NCBI RefSeq assembly: GCF_000296815.2
Contig: NZ_CAIT01000009.1
Location: 1,550,001-1,614,000 of the forward strand
Reading direction: 5' to 3'
Origin: Fibrisoma limi BUZ 3
GTDB lineage: Bacteria; Bacteroidota; Bacteroidia; Cytophagales; Spirosomataceae
Length of the DNA stretch: 64,000 bases
Shown here: piece after piece, positions 8,890 through 18,600 of the stretch
Position numbering within the stretch: the first letter of the stretch is position 1
How the letters are laid out: every line of letters starts with the position of its first letter
Notes under the pieces: generated by a model
Databases searched by the model: none
What the model was told of the DNA's origin: nothing
What the model saw: only the letters and a program-made list of their open reading frames with translations
Position numbers and translations under genes: made by a program

Positions 8890-9141
8890 TCAGATTAACC
8901 GGCCTACGGCTTTGAATTTGGCAAAAACCCAATCGGCATGCGGGGCATCGGCCAGCTCGGCCGTAAGGTCCTGACCGGCCCAGTGTTCGTAGTGTTTGCC
9001 GTTACGCCAGAGTCTCGATGCCGATACGTCGTAGATGATACCCTCGTAAGCGCACCAGATTTCGTCGCGGTCGCTGCCGTTGCGGAGTGCCAGTTGGGAT
9101 CGGGTATACGGGGTCAGCAGCGGCAGATCAGTAGAATGCAT
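8890..9141 (-). CDS. Cytochrome b5-like heme/steroid-binding domain protein
   Basis: 83 residues, essentially one domain. The pattern Y-T-R-S-Q-L-A-L-R-N-G, then I-W-C-A-Y-E-G-I-I-Y-D-V-S and later G-K-H-Y-E-H-W-A-G-Q-D-L-T matches cytochrome b5 folds. His50 or His53 and His68 are candidate heme ligands, although the usual HPGG motif is not conserved, so heme binding is uncertain. There is no signal peptide. It lies 59 bp upstream of the kinase gene on the same strand and may share its transcript. Confidence 0.7.
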   Translation of the reverse strand: MHSTDLPLLTPYTRSQLALRNGSDRDEIWCAYEGIIYDVSASRLWRNGKHYEHWAGQDLTAELADAPHADWVFAKFKAVGRLI

Positions 9142-9183
9142 ACGTCCGTTTAGTCAATCGGAATAATTATTGCTCACTTTACA

Positions 9184-9215
9184 TTGTGGGTGAACACAAA
9201 TTTAGCGTAACTTTA
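9184..9215 (+). promoter_or_regulatory. Bacteroidota-type promoter of the lipocalin-like lipoprotein gene
   Basis: TTG at 9184-9186 and TAACTTTA at 9208-9215 (7 of 8 to TAnnTTTG) are separated by 21 nt. The expected transcription start near 9222 favours the ATG at 9246 over the ATG at 9231, which would have almost no leader. Confidence 0.6.
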
Positions 9216-9245
9216 GCCACTTCTGTTTACATGCAACGATTAACC

Positions 9246-9698
9246 ATGAGAAAGACTTCTCTCCCCTTATTATTCACTATAGTAGCGCTGGTAGGCCTGC
9301 TGACAGGTTGCAGCAAGGAAAAAACGCCACCTATTTCTGAGCGAATTGCCAAAATCTGGACGGCCCGGATTGTGGAAGAGAATACTGTAGTGGTGTACAG
9401 CCGGGGCGTTACGAACCCTGCTCCCGTTCGGCCTACGTACTCAAACTTCAGACTTGATCTGTCTTCTGCGCCAACGGTTCGTTATACTGAGTTCGACGGC
9501 AATACCTTCGTTGGTCAATACACCGTAACGGATTCAAAACTGACACTGACTTCCCTAAACCCTCAGCCTACCGGTACTACGGGTACCATTGAGTTTACGA
9601 TCAACTCGATCAGCGACAACGAATTAGTGCTGACGCGGTCGTCGCAGAGCCAGAAAACCGGTAATACGACGAACAAGTACACCCTGTCGAATCCGTAA
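9246..9698 (+). CDS. Lipocalin-like lipoprotein
   Basis: 150 residues from the ATG at 9246. The N-terminus (M-R-K-T-S, a hydrophobic run, then the lipobox L-L-T-G-C) is a signal peptidase II site. The mature part begins with a short helix containing I-A-K-I-W-T-A and is otherwise beta-rich, as in small lipocalin-like lipoproteins common in Cytophagales. No ligand or role can be deduced. A promoter lies upstream and a strong terminator downstream, so it is a single-gene unit. Confidence 0.7.
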   Translation: MRKTSLPLLFTIVALVGLLTGCSKEKTPPISERIAKIWTARIVEENTVVVYSRGVTNPAPVRPTYSNFRLDLSSAPTVRYTEFDGNTFVGQYTVTDSKLTLTSLNPQPTGTTGTIEFTINSISDNELVLTRSSQSQKTGNTTNKYTLSNP

Positions 9699-9721
9699 GG
9701 TTCGCAAACCAATTCTCACTC

Positions 9722-9757
9722 AAAGCCGTTCCGTTCATCAGACGGAACGGCTTTTTT
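9722..9757 (+). terminator. Intrinsic terminator after the lipocalin-like gene
   Basis: A 13-bp stem (9722-9734 with 9742-9754) with a 7-nt loop ends in a run of six T. It is a textbook Rho-independent terminator 23 bp after the stop codon. Confidence 0.9.
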
Positions 9758-9825
9758 GTTCCATTTTCATCCTTCTGACTGTCACTTCGTTTCTTTTTAG
9801 TCGGCAGTCCAGCCTTAATTTAACC

Positions 9826-10848
9826 ATGACTGATCTGAACGCACTTGGCGAAATTGGATTAATCGACCGCATCCGGCAGGCTACAACCGCACCCACCCAT
9901 CCGGAAACCATCCGGGGCATCGGCGACGACGCGGCCGTATTTGACTGGGGGGATAACTACGGTCTTCTGTCGACGGATATGCTGGTCGAGGGCGTTCATT
10001 TTGACCTGACCTACGTACCCTTAAAACACCTTGGTTTCAAGGCTGTGGCCGTAAACGTATCGGACATCGCAGCGATGAACGGCTTACCTGTCCAGCTTAC
10101 GGTCTCGGTGGGGCTAAGCAGTCGTTTTCCGGTCGAGGCCGTTGACGAGCTGTATGCTGGTATCCGGGCGGCCTGCGAAGCGTACAATGTCGACCTGGTC
10201 GGAGGTGATACCACAACCTCCCGGGCGGGACTGATCATTTCAATTTCTGTACTTGGCAAAGTGCCGAAAGATCGAATTACCTATCGCAACACGGCCCAGT
10301 TTAACGACGTCATCTGCGTAACGGGCGATTTAGGAGCGGCTTATCTGGGCTTGCAATTGCTGGAGCGCGAAAAACAGGTGTTTCTGGCCGATCCGAATAT
10401 GCAGCCAAGCCTGTCGGAAGAACGGTCATACCTGATTCAGCGCCAGCTACGCCCCGACGCCCGCACCGACGTTGTCCACGAACTTCGCGACCTGAACATC
10501 GTGCCCACGGCCATGATCGATATTTCGGACGGACTGGCGTCGGAACTGCTGCATATATGCCGCCAATCGAACAAAGGGGCGGTTATCTTCGACGAAAACA
10601 TTCCTATCGACGATCAGACGTATCTGGCGGCTGATGAATTCAAGATTAGCCCGATTACGTCGGCGCTGAACGGCGGGGAAGACTACGAGCTACTGTTCAC
10701 CGTGCGGCCGCAGGCGTTCGAGCAATTGCAGAATAACTCCCGCATCACGGCCATCGGCTACCTCACGGCCGACCCGTCGCAGGTAGTGCTGGCTACCAAA
10801 GCCGGTCAACAGACGCCGATCCGGGCACAGGGCTGGCAAAGCGTTTAA
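9826..10848 (+). CDS. thiL: Thiamine-monophosphate kinase
   Basis: 340 residues of the PurM/ThiL ATP-dependent family. The N-terminal G-I-G-D-D-A-A-V, then L-L-S-T-D-M-L-V-E-G-V-H-F and later M-I-D-I-S-D-G-L-A-S-E and G-E-D-Y-E-L-L-F are the ThiL signature motifs for Mg-ATP and substrate binding. ThiL phosphorylates thiamine monophosphate to the active cofactor thiamine diphosphate. Length is normal. No other thiamine genes are adjacent. Its stop lies 9 bp from the convergent lipoprotein gene. Confidence 0.93.
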   Translation: MTDLNALGEIGLIDRIRQATTAPTHPETIRGIGDDAAVFDWGDNYGLLSTDMLVEGVHFDLTYVPLKHLGFKAVAVNVSDIAAMNGLPVQLTVSVGLSSRFPVEAVDELYAGIRAACEAYNVDLVGGDTTTSRAGLIISISVLGKVPKDRITYRNTAQFNDVICVTGDLGAAYLGLQLLEREKQVFLADPNMQPSLSEERSYLIQRQLRPDARTDVVHELRDLNIVPTAMIDISDGLASELLHICRQSNKGAVIFDENIPIDDQTYLAADEFKISPITSALNGGEDYELLFTVRPQAFEQLQNNSRITAIGYLTADPSQVVLATKAGQQTPIRAQGWQSV

Positions 10849-10857
10849 ACCCGTGGT

Positions 10858-11355
10858 TTATCGCGCCCGTACGAACTTAAGATAACAGCTATTGCAGGGC
10901 GGAATAATCAGCATTGAATCCTGCCGGACGCGCAACGCCTGCTGAAAGCGAACATTGGCGCCGTTGGTTGAGATAAACAGGTTAAGCCGAAGTGTGTCAG
11001 AATCAGGCCGAAGGGCATCAGGATCAACGCGATAGTTACTGATTGGCCGGTAATACGAAACCTCATTACCTTCAGCGGTCAATTTACCATCGGCTTCAAA
11101 CGTCAGGGTCTGCGGGTTCGTTGTCGGGTATCGCCGGGTAACGTAGAAGGTAGTATCCCGATTGTAGCTGACGGTATCGACCCGGATAGAGTACACAGAG
11201 TCCTGGAAAAAGCCCCGCTCGGCCAGCCGCCACGTACCCACCACGCGTGGGTCACCGGGGCCCGTTGAAAAGGAGGCAGTGGGGTCGCTGCTACAACCGA
11301 TAACGAAACCCGCTACTACCAGTAGCCAGCTATATGCCAGAAGGTGCCTTTGCAC
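10858..11355 (-). CDS. Hypothetical lipoprotein
   Basis: About 165 residues from a GTG at 11355, which gives a compact signal peptide (hydrophobic core, then lipobox V-I-G-C). The frame is open to 11436, but the upstream 27 codons overlap a 16-bp inverted repeat that looks like the manC terminator, so I reject the longer start. The mature protein is beta-rich with many Asp/Thr/Arg residues and a C-terminal C-N-S-C, reminiscent of lipocalin-like lipoproteins. Function is unknown. Confidence 0.6.
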   Translation of the reverse strand: MQRHLLAYSWLLVVAGFVIGCSSDPTASFSTGPGDPRVVGTWRLAERGFFQDSVYSIRVDTVSYNRDTTFYVTRRYPTTNPQTLTFEADGKLTAEGNEVSYYRPISNYRVDPDALRPDSDTLRLNLFISTNGANVRFQQALRVRQDSMLIIPPCNSCYLKFVRAR

Positions 11356-11384
11356 GATCAAAGAGGATAGGTTGACAAAATAAG

Positions 11385-11432
11385 TAGTCGATAGCCTGCG
11401 TCGGTATAAAACGCAACGCAGGCTATCGACTA
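11385..11432 (-). terminator. Inverted repeat downstream of manC (probable terminator)
   Basis: Perfect 16-bp arms (11385-11400 and 11417-11432) flank a 16-nt loop, followed on the minus strand by a T-rich stretch. It lies between the manC stop and the next gene. Part of it (11391-11404) recurs on the opposite strand at 56305-56318. Confidence 0.6.
11391..11404 (+). repeat. Dispersed intergenic motif, copy 1
   Basis: ATAGCCTGCGTCGG occurs here and, reverse-complemented, at 56305-56318. The overlapping CTGCGTCGGTATA (11396-11408) recurs at 53882-53894. All three sites are non-coding. Confidence 0.5.
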
Positions 11433-11457
11433 ACAAAACGACATTTGCGAAATTTTC

Positions 11458-12528
11458 TTACACAAATTCAGCACCGCGCTCTTTCGCATCGGCCACGAAC
11501 GCCTTCACTTTCTGCTCTTCTTCCTTGCGGCAGATCATCAGCACGTTGTCATACTCGGCCACAATGTACCCATCGAGTCCATTGACCACCACGAGCCGGT
11601 CTTTCGGTGTTTTGATGATACAGTTGCGGGTGTCGTACAGCATGATATGCCCGTCGATTACGTTCAGATCATCGTTTTTATCCGACACCTCATACAACGA
11701 CTTCCAGGTGCCCAGATCTGACCAGCCAAAATCGCTCAGCACAACGTGTACGTTATCTGCCCGCTCCATTACGCCGTTGTCGATGGAAATACTTTTGCTG
11801 TGCGAATACGCCTTATCAACAAAAGCCTGTTCCTGGTCGGTATAATAGACATCCTTTCCCTCGGCAAAAATCTCGGCTATTTCAGGCAGATATTCTTCAA
11901 ACGCCTTGATGATAGACTGCGCATTCCAGACGAAGATTCCGGCATTCCAGACGAACTCGCCACTTTCAATGAATTGCTGAGCCAGTTCAAGATGCGGCTT
12001 TTCGGTGAATGTTTTCACCTTTTTGACCGGGCTATCCGCATCGGGTACGTACTGGATATAGCCGTAGCCCGTGTCAGGGCGGCTGGGCTGAATGCCCAGA
12101 GTTACCAGGATATCCGTGCCCTGAGTAGCGTCTAAAGCTGTTTGGATAGTGCGCTGAAACTCTTCTTCCTTCAGGATGATATGATCGGCGGGCGCTACCA
12201 CGACGTTGGCCTGCGGATCGCGCTGGGCAATTTTGTAGCAGGCATAGGCAATACAGGGAGCGGTATTACGGGCTATCGGCTCACACAGAATTTGTTCGTA
12301 CGAAAGCTGCGGCAACTGCTGCTTGCACAACTCGCGGTACTTATCGCTGGTAACGATAAATATATTTTCGGGAGGGCAGATACCGTCGAACCGATCGGCT
12401 GTTTGCTGAAGTAATGTTCGGCCGGTGCCTAACACATCGTGGAACTGCTTTGGATAATTTGAGCGGCTAAATGGCCAGAAGCGCGTTCCTACGCCACCCG
12501 CCATGATTACTACATACGTATGGTTCAT
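11458..12528 (-). CDS. manC: Mannose-1-phosphate guanylyltransferase
   Basis: 356 residues. The nucleotidyltransferase signature M-A-G-G-V-G-T-R-F-W-P-F-S-R lies near the N-terminus and F-T-E-K-P in the middle. It has only the GDP-mannose pyrophosphorylase domain, without the C-terminal mannose isomerase domain of bifunctional ManC/AlgA. It makes GDP-mannose from GTP and mannose-1-phosphate and thus feeds the GDP-mannose 4,6-dehydratase (gmd) at 36 kb. The start is the ATG at 12528; the frame reaches a GTG two codons upstream. Confidence 0.9.
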   Translation of the reverse strand: MNHTYVVIMAGGVGTRFWPFSRSNYPKQFHDVLGTGRTLLQQTADRFDGICPPENIFIVTSDKYRELCKQQLPQLSYEQILCEPIARNTAPCIAYACYKIAQRDPQANVVVAPADHIILKEEEFQRTIQTALDATQGTDILVTLGIQPSRPDTGYGYIQYVPDADSPVKKVKTFTEKPHLELAQQFIESGEFVWNAGIFVWNAQSIIKAFEEYLPEIAEIFAEGKDVYYTDQEQAFVDKAYSHSKSISIDNGVMERADNVHVVLSDFGWSDLGTWKSLYEVSDKNDDLNVIDGHIMLYDTRNCIIKTPKDRLVVVNGLDGYIVAEYDNVLMICRKEEEQKVKAFVADAKERGAEFV

Positions 12529-12707
12529 TGACACACTGACTTGATTGGGGGGTTATTGCACTAAAGTTGCATTACTCCTACCCCGAAATTACCAGAAAAG
12601 TTTGGATTTCTACCAGTTTCTTAGGCAGGGCAAAGCCCAGTGCCCAAATTACGCAACCAGCGGAATGTCAGCAAACAAAATGTATATAATAACAGAGATT
12701 TCATAAA

Positions 12708-14228
12708 TCAAAAGTCCCCCCCAAGCGATTTGAGCAAGGCTACCACATACTGAGCTTCCTGACTACGGAGTTGCACCAGTTGTTGCTCAGAAATCAGCAC
12801 TGTCCGTTGCGCGTCCAGTACTTCGAGGTACGTAGTGAGCCCACGGACATACAGTTCCCGATTGTATTGCTCCGTCCGGCGGGCCAGGGTCAGGGCTTCG
12901 CTTTGTTGCTCAATCTGCTGCCGCAACATACTGAGGTTATCCAGTGCCGTTTCGGCTTCGCGCTGGGCCACCTGCAAGGCCTGCTGGTAAGCTTGCTGAT
13001 TAGTTTGTACCTGCTGTCTGGAAAGCGCTACATTCTGGCGATTCCGGTGGCCTTCGTAAAGCGGCACCGAGGCATTTACACCCACCAGGTACGTTGCACT
13101 ACTGGGCGTAATCCACGGACCAATCTGCCCCGAAAGTAATCCGCCCGAGCCAACCACCGTTACGCGTGGTAACGTAGTAGCCTGCAACACCTGTATTTGG
13201 GCTTGCGCAATCTCCGTTTGTTTCTCAAATTGCTGTAAATCGGGTCGGCGACGAAGCAGTTCGGCGGGGACATTGTTGTACGACAGCGTTGGTAACGTAG
13301 CCGGTAGTGTTCCGGATGCAAGCTGAAATGCAGCCGGGTCCTGTGCACAAAGTTGCGCCAGGCCGTTTACCAGTTCAGTCCGGACGCGTTGTAGTCCACG
13401 TAGCTGAACCTGTAGATTGGCATAATCAGTTTCGGCCCGCTGGACATCAATCTGATTGATTAAGCCCGCCCGAAAGCGTTCGCGGATAATGGCAATGGTC
13501 GTATCGCGCGACCGGATGTTACGTTGGAAAACAGCCTGTTCAGCGTCGTTGCCCCGAATGAGGTAATAAAATCGGGCAATGTCCGATGCCAGGATCAGCC
13601 GTAGGGTTCGGTAGTCGGTTTCAGATGCCTGTATCTGCAACGAAGCCACGGCAATCGAGCTGCGAATCCGTCGGAACAGGTCAATTTCGTAGCTGGCATC
13701 AATCGGCAGCAGTTGAAACGTATTTAACTGGAACCGGGGCAATCGGTCGGCGGCCGTCGGAATGGCAATGGGCCGATGCTCCGACAAGCTTTGCGTTGTG
13801 ACGAGTGCACTGCTCCGTACCGATGGCAACAGATACGACTGAGCTACCTGCAGGCGAATGCGCCCCTCCTCAATACGACTTACGGCCGTGCGCAGGTTGG
13901 GGCTATTGTCCAGCCCCTGCCTGACCAACGATTCGAGCGTGGGATCACCAAAGCGGCTGATACCGGCCTGAATCAGATCGGGGGTCGACGGAATAGGATT
14001 AACTCCATTTACGGCTGCCGCCTGCCCCGGCACTGTTGCATTCCCCCCGGTCGGGGCTGGCGAAGGATTTACTACCGATGGATTGTTGCCAAGGGTAACC
14101 GCCCCCCCGCTGGTGTTCTGCGGCATTGTTTGCGCCGACAACTCACCAATTGAAAGATAGACCGTTAAGCAGAATAAATAGCTTGTTCGCACGTGTATAA
14201 ACCGAAAACAGACTAACAGAAACCGCAC
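12708..14228 (-). CDS. RND efflux outer-membrane channel, TolC/NodT family
   Basis: 506 residues, starting with a GTG directly after the adaptor stop codon (TAA-GTG), so translation is probably coupled. A hydrophobic signal sequence ends near S-A-Q. The long helical repeats with A-R-R-T-E-Q-Y-N-R-E-L-Y-V-R-G and L-E-V-L-D-A-Q-R-T-V-L are typical of the outer-membrane factor family. There is no lipobox cysteine, unlike many NodT-type members. It forms the exit duct of the tripartite pump encoded upstream. Confidence 0.88.
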   Translation of the reverse strand: MRFLLVCFRFIHVRTSYLFCLTVYLSIGELSAQTMPQNTSGGAVTLGNNPSVVNPSPAPTGGNATVPGQAAAVNGVNPIPSTPDLIQAGISRFGDPTLESLVRQGLDNSPNLRTAVSRIEEGRIRLQVAQSYLLPSVRSSALVTTQSLSEHRPIAIPTAADRLPRFQLNTFQLLPIDASYEIDLFRRIRSSIAVASLQIQASETDYRTLRLILASDIARFYYLIRGNDAEQAVFQRNIRSRDTTIAIIRERFRAGLINQIDVQRAETDYANLQVQLRGLQRVRTELVNGLAQLCAQDPAAFQLASGTLPATLPTLSYNNVPAELLRRRPDLQQFEKQTEIAQAQIQVLQATTLPRVTVVGSGGLLSGQIGPWITPSSATYLVGVNASVPLYEGHRNRQNVALSRQQVQTNQQAYQQALQVAQREAETALDNLSMLRQQIEQQSEALTLARRTEQYNRELYVRGLTTYLEVLDAQRTVLISEQQLVQLRSQEAQYVVALLKSLGGDF

Positions 14229-15329
14229 TTACCGCTGCGCAATATTTTTTTCGCTACCTGCCTTGCGCAACCGCACCCGTTGCCCGTCGCGCAGACGATC
14301 ATTGGGGTTGGTTATAACCCGCTCCTGCCCTGTGAGGCCACTGATGACTTCGATCGTAGTACCGTAATCACGCCCAAGCGTAACGGGTTGAAAACGCACG
14401 GTCTGGTTTGGATCGACCACTACCACACGGGGGCCCTGGGGTGTGATCTGCAAGGCATTGGCAGGGACAAGCACAGGTGCGTTAGCTGCAATCATGTCAA
14501 ATTTTACCTGTCCGTAGAGACCCGACGGCAACGCCCCACCCCGGTTGGGGATGGCAACCTCGGCCAGTAGGGTCCGCGAATCACTACGCAACGCCCCTGA
14601 TGTCCGGACCACCCGCCCCTTAAGTGTCTGGTTCTGCAATTCGGGAATAGTGACCTGGGCTGGCAGCCCAACTTTCACGTACCGGAAGTACGTTTGTGGT
14701 ACATCGACAAACACCCGTAGCGTATCCAGTTTCGCAATCGTAAACAACGGTTGTCCACTGCCCGGCGATACTAGTGCGCCAATATCCACGTTCCGGTTCG
14801 TGACAACGCCACTGAACGGCGCATGAATCTGCTGCAAAGCCTTTAAAGCCTGCAAGCGACGCAGATTCGCCTGCGAGACCGTAACGGCCGAACGGCGGGT
14901 ATCTATGTCCTGTTTGGCTACCGCACCCGGCAGCGTTACGCTTTCTAAACGATTGAGGTTGGCTTCGGCCAGTTGCTGATCGGCCTGAGCTCGGGCAATA
15001 TCCTGGTCAAGTTCCGGTACGTCGATGGTAGCAAGCAGTTGTCCCTGGCGAACGTTGGTGCCAATGTCCACATACCACCGGCGCAGGAATCCCTGGGTAC
15101 GGGCATACAGGGGCGTTTCACGATACGGACGTATCTGGCCCGGTAAGGTCAACGCGGTCGTATCCGAGGCCTGTTTCAACGGTACGGCATTGACCACCGG
15201 CTCCCGATTGGCTTCCCGGTCGGCGGCTGCCTTCAACTCCTGCGTGTTTTTAATCCGGGGCAATACACCGACAAAGACAAACAGCGCAATCAGTAAAGCT
15301 ACCGGAATAAGTATTCTGAGCGATTTCAT
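14229..15329 (-). CDS. RND efflux periplasmic adaptor (membrane fusion protein)
   Basis: 366 residues. An N-terminal membrane anchor (about 7-24) is followed by the split biotinyl-lipoyl domain (V-R-Q-G-Q-L-L-A-T-I-D-V-P-E-L-D and I-H-A-P-F-S-G-V-V-T-N-R-N-V), a short helical hairpin and beta-barrel domains. It bridges the inner-membrane permease and the outer-membrane channel. It is the third gene of the operon permease-DUF952-adaptor-channel, starting 19 bp after the DUF952 gene. Confidence 0.9.
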   Translation of the reverse strand: MKSLRILIPVALLIALFVFVGVLPRIKNTQELKAAADREANREPVVNAVPLKQASDTTALTLPGQIRPYRETPLYARTQGFLRRWYVDIGTNVRQGQLLATIDVPELDQDIARAQADQQLAEANLNRLESVTLPGAVAKQDIDTRRSAVTVSQANLRRLQALKALQQIHAPFSGVVTNRNVDIGALVSPGSGQPLFTIAKLDTLRVFVDVPQTYFRYVKVGLPAQVTIPELQNQTLKGRVVRTSGALRSDSRTLLAEVAIPNRGGALPSGLYGQVKFDMIAANAPVLVPANALQITPQGPRVVVVDPNQTVRFQPVTLGRDYGTTIEVISGLTGQERVITNPNDRLRDGQRVRLRKAGSEKNIAQR

Positions 15330-15348
15330 ACAGGTGCTTGATAAGCAG

Positions 15349-15654
15349 TTATCGTATTGCTTCCACGCTCACAACGGCGTCTTTATCCAAGGGGCCGTAG
15401 AGGTGCGGAAAATGGTCATTATTCGTCGATACTTCGTACGTCAATTCGTGCGTCAGTCGGGCTGGGTCAATCTGTATCAGCAGTAAGTCGGGAACTCCCT
15501 GATAATACCGCTCCAGAACACCGGCCACCTGTTTGTCCGTCGATAGGTGAATGAACCCTTCTGATCTCAGGCTGGCTGCTTCGTAGGTCGGCTTATCCGC
15601 CCAGTTAGCCCAGTCGACGGCCGAGACGATATGGTACACAAACTCATTAGACAT
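15349..15654 (-). CDS. DUF952 domain protein inside the efflux operon
   Basis: 101 residues, covering one DUF952 domain: Y-H-I-V near the N-terminus, G-F-I-H-L-S-T, L-L-L-I-Q-I-D and F-P-H-L-Y-G-P-L are the family hallmarks. The fold is reported as related to ADP-ribosyltransferase-like families, but no activity is assigned. The ATG at 15654 follows the permease stop by 4 bp and the adaptor starts 19 bp downstream, so it is almost certainly co-transcribed with the pump. The frame opens upstream at 15771 within the permease gene, which I reject as start. Confidence 0.85.
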   Translation of the reverse strand: MSNEFVYHIVSAVDWANWADKPTYEAASLRSEGFIHLSTDKQVAGVLERYYQGVPDLLLIQIDPARLTHELTYEVSTNNDHFPHLYGPLDKDAVVSVEAIR

Positions 15655-15658
15655 AGCT

Positions 15659-18600
15659 TTATGCGTTTGCTGGCTGGGTTTGCGGTTTCTCCCCTTTATA
15701 CTTAGCGAGGTAGCTGAACACAACCGGCACGAACAGTAGCGTTGTGAACGTAGCCAGCAACAACCCCCCAATCACAGCCCGGCCCAGGGGCGCGTTCTGC
15801 TCACCACCTTCACCCAGGCCCAGCGACATCGGCAACATACCAATCACCATCGCGATGGCCGTCATCAGGATCGGGCGCAAGCGGGTACGTCCTGCCTCCA
15901 GAGCCGCTTCGAGCGCATTCCCTCCTACTTCGGGCAAATGATCCTTGGCAAAACTTACCATCAGAATGCTGTTGGCCGTAGCCACCCCCACACTCATAAT
16001 TGCGCCCATCAGCGACGGAATGCTGAACGTAGTATGCGTCAGGAACAGCATCCAGACCATGCCGCAAAGGGCACCCGGCAACGCCGTAATGATGATAAAC
16101 GGATAGCGGAACGACTGGAAATTGACCACCATCAGCAGATACACCAGCACAGCCGCGAAGATGATACCGATACCCAGCCGGTTGAAGGCGCTCTCCATAC
16201 TTTCAACCTGCCCCCGAATGGCGATTTTATTACCGGGCTTCAGTTGGCTTTCGTACTCTTTAGCCAGCTTGTTCAGTTCATCGGCTACCGATCCGAGGTC
16301 CGTACCTTCAACGGCCGCGTACACATCGTAGGCTGGTTGCGTATTCACCCGGTTAATGATCACCGGCGCGGCCGTGCGCTTGATGGTTGTTACATTGCTC
16401 AGCAGTTGAGGAACCGCCTGTTGATTGGCCGCTACGGGAATTCGGAGCAGTTTGTCGTACGAATCAAGCTTATAGGGTGGCGTCTGCACGACAATCAGGT
16501 AGGGAAAACCCGTTACCGGGTCGGGCCAGAAGTTCGGCCGCGTTTGCCCGGTACCGCTGAGCGAAATGTTCATGTTCGTCGCCACCCGTTGTTCGGTCAA
16601 TCCGAACTGGTTAGCTCGTTCACGATCAATATCCAGAAACAGTTCCGGTGCGTCGAGCACCTGATGCAGGTGTACGTCAACCGCACCCGGTATCTGCGCA
16701 ATTCGCTGCCGTAGTTCACGCGCTACCCGCAGGTTGTTAGCCCGGTCGAAGCCACTGACCTGCACATCGATGGACGAAGTCAGGCCAAAGTTCAGAATCT
16801 GACTGACGATGTCGGCGGGCTGGAAGAAGTACGTCACCTCGGGCATTTCTTCCTGCAGTCGATTGCGTAGTTCCCGAATGTAGTCGTTCGTAGGACGGGA
16901 GCGCTCTTCTGTCAGAGAGATCAACAATTCGGCGTCAGCCACCCCGGCAGTTGAATTATCAGTAAAGATGAAGTTGTACCGCTCAGAGGTCAGACCAATG
17001 TTGCTAATCACCGAACCAACTTCTTCGACGGGAATTACATCACGCACGATTTCTGATGTTAAGGCGGCAATGCGTTCGGTTTCTTCCAGTCGCGAGCCGG
17101 CTGGAGCCCGCAGGTGCAGCTTAATCTGGCCCGCATCAACTTTTGGAAAGAAATCGCGACCGATAAAAGGCAACATGGCGCCCGTGAACGCTACAACGCC
17201 GAGAAAGATTACAAATACCAGTTTCCGGTTAGACAACGTCCAATTCAGCGCCCGCATGTACCGGGCCTGGAAACGCTCAAATCCAGCATTGAAGCGGTCA
17301 TAAAACGAAGGACGCGCAGTAGAGGTAAGCGCATCGTGCCCCCCGTCCTTCGCCCCGTGCCCTTCATTACGAAGCATCAGGTCGGCCATCATCGGCACGA
17401 GCGTCCGCGACAGCACATACGACGCCAGCATGGCAAACACTACCGAGAGCGCCAGCGGCCCGAACAGGAAGCGGGCCGGCCCTTCGAGGAACAAGACCGA
17501 CGTAAATACAATACAGATGGTCAGTGTCGAAACCAGAGTTGGCGTAGCGATCTGATGCGCTCCTTCCAGAATAGCCGTCCGTAACGGCATGCCCAGCTCC
17601 TCGTTCCGGTGAATATTTTCAATGGTTACCGTTGCGTCGTCGACGAGGATACCGATAGCCAGCGCTAATCCGCCCAGGGTCATGATGTTGAGCGTTTCGC
17701 CCATGAAATACAGGACACAAATCGACGTCAGAATTGACAGTGGAATGGAAACGGCAACAATCAACGTACTCCGCCAACTGCCTAAGAAAAGCAGAATCAT
17801 GGCCGCCGTGAGCAGGGCCGCAATGAGCCCTTCGACCAACACGCCCTGAATCGACGCCCGCACAAACACCGACTGATCGAAGAGTTCCTGAATTCGGAGA
17901 TTCGATGGAGCGGCTGCGCGGATGGTAGGCAGAATCTGGTTTCGAATCCGATCGACAATCTGTGTCGTAGAGGCACTACCGGTTTTTACGATACTCAGCA
18001 AAACGCCCCGGCTGCCGTCCTGCTTCACTACGTTAGCCTGCACGGCAGCCCCGTCGTGCACGTTGGCTACGTCGCGCATGTGGACAACCGTACCACCCAC
18101 GCTTTTGATCGGTATGTCGTTCAGCGTTGTGATAACATCCGGTTTACTGTTCAGGCGGACATTGTATTCCCGTTCGGCCACGCGCAGGCTACCGGTGGGC
18201 AGCGTAAGGTTCTGGGCCGATACTGCGTTCAGCACTTCTTCCGGCGTGACACCATAAGCAACCAGTTGGTCCGGTTCCAGATCGACCATAATCTGGCGGG
18301 TTTTTCCGCCAAATGCCTGCGACAGCCGGCTGCCCGGTACGGTCGATATCTGCGGCCGAATGCGCGTAGTGGAATAATCGGTGATCTGCGGTTCAGTAAG
18401 GCTGTCGGAGGAGAGACCTAACTGTAGCACAGGTACGTCGGTGGCGTTGTAGCGAACGATCAGCGGAGGCTGCGTGCCGGGGGGCATTCGAACCAGAATG
18501 GTCTGCGAAATAGCCGTCACCTGCGCAATGGCCTCTTCAATTTTAACCGTCGGGTGAAAATAAATCCGGATGGACGACGTGCCATTGTACGTTTGTGATT

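Noticed and set aside
11385-11432. N-terminal extension of the hypothetical lipoprotein up to 11436
   Set aside because: The extension lies over a perfect 16-bp inverted repeat and would place the signal peptide in the middle of the protein.
15938-16714. A 258-codon open frame on the plus strand
   Set aside because: It is antisense to the RND permease, whose full-length conserved protein explains the region; the translation is His/Arg-rich without domains.
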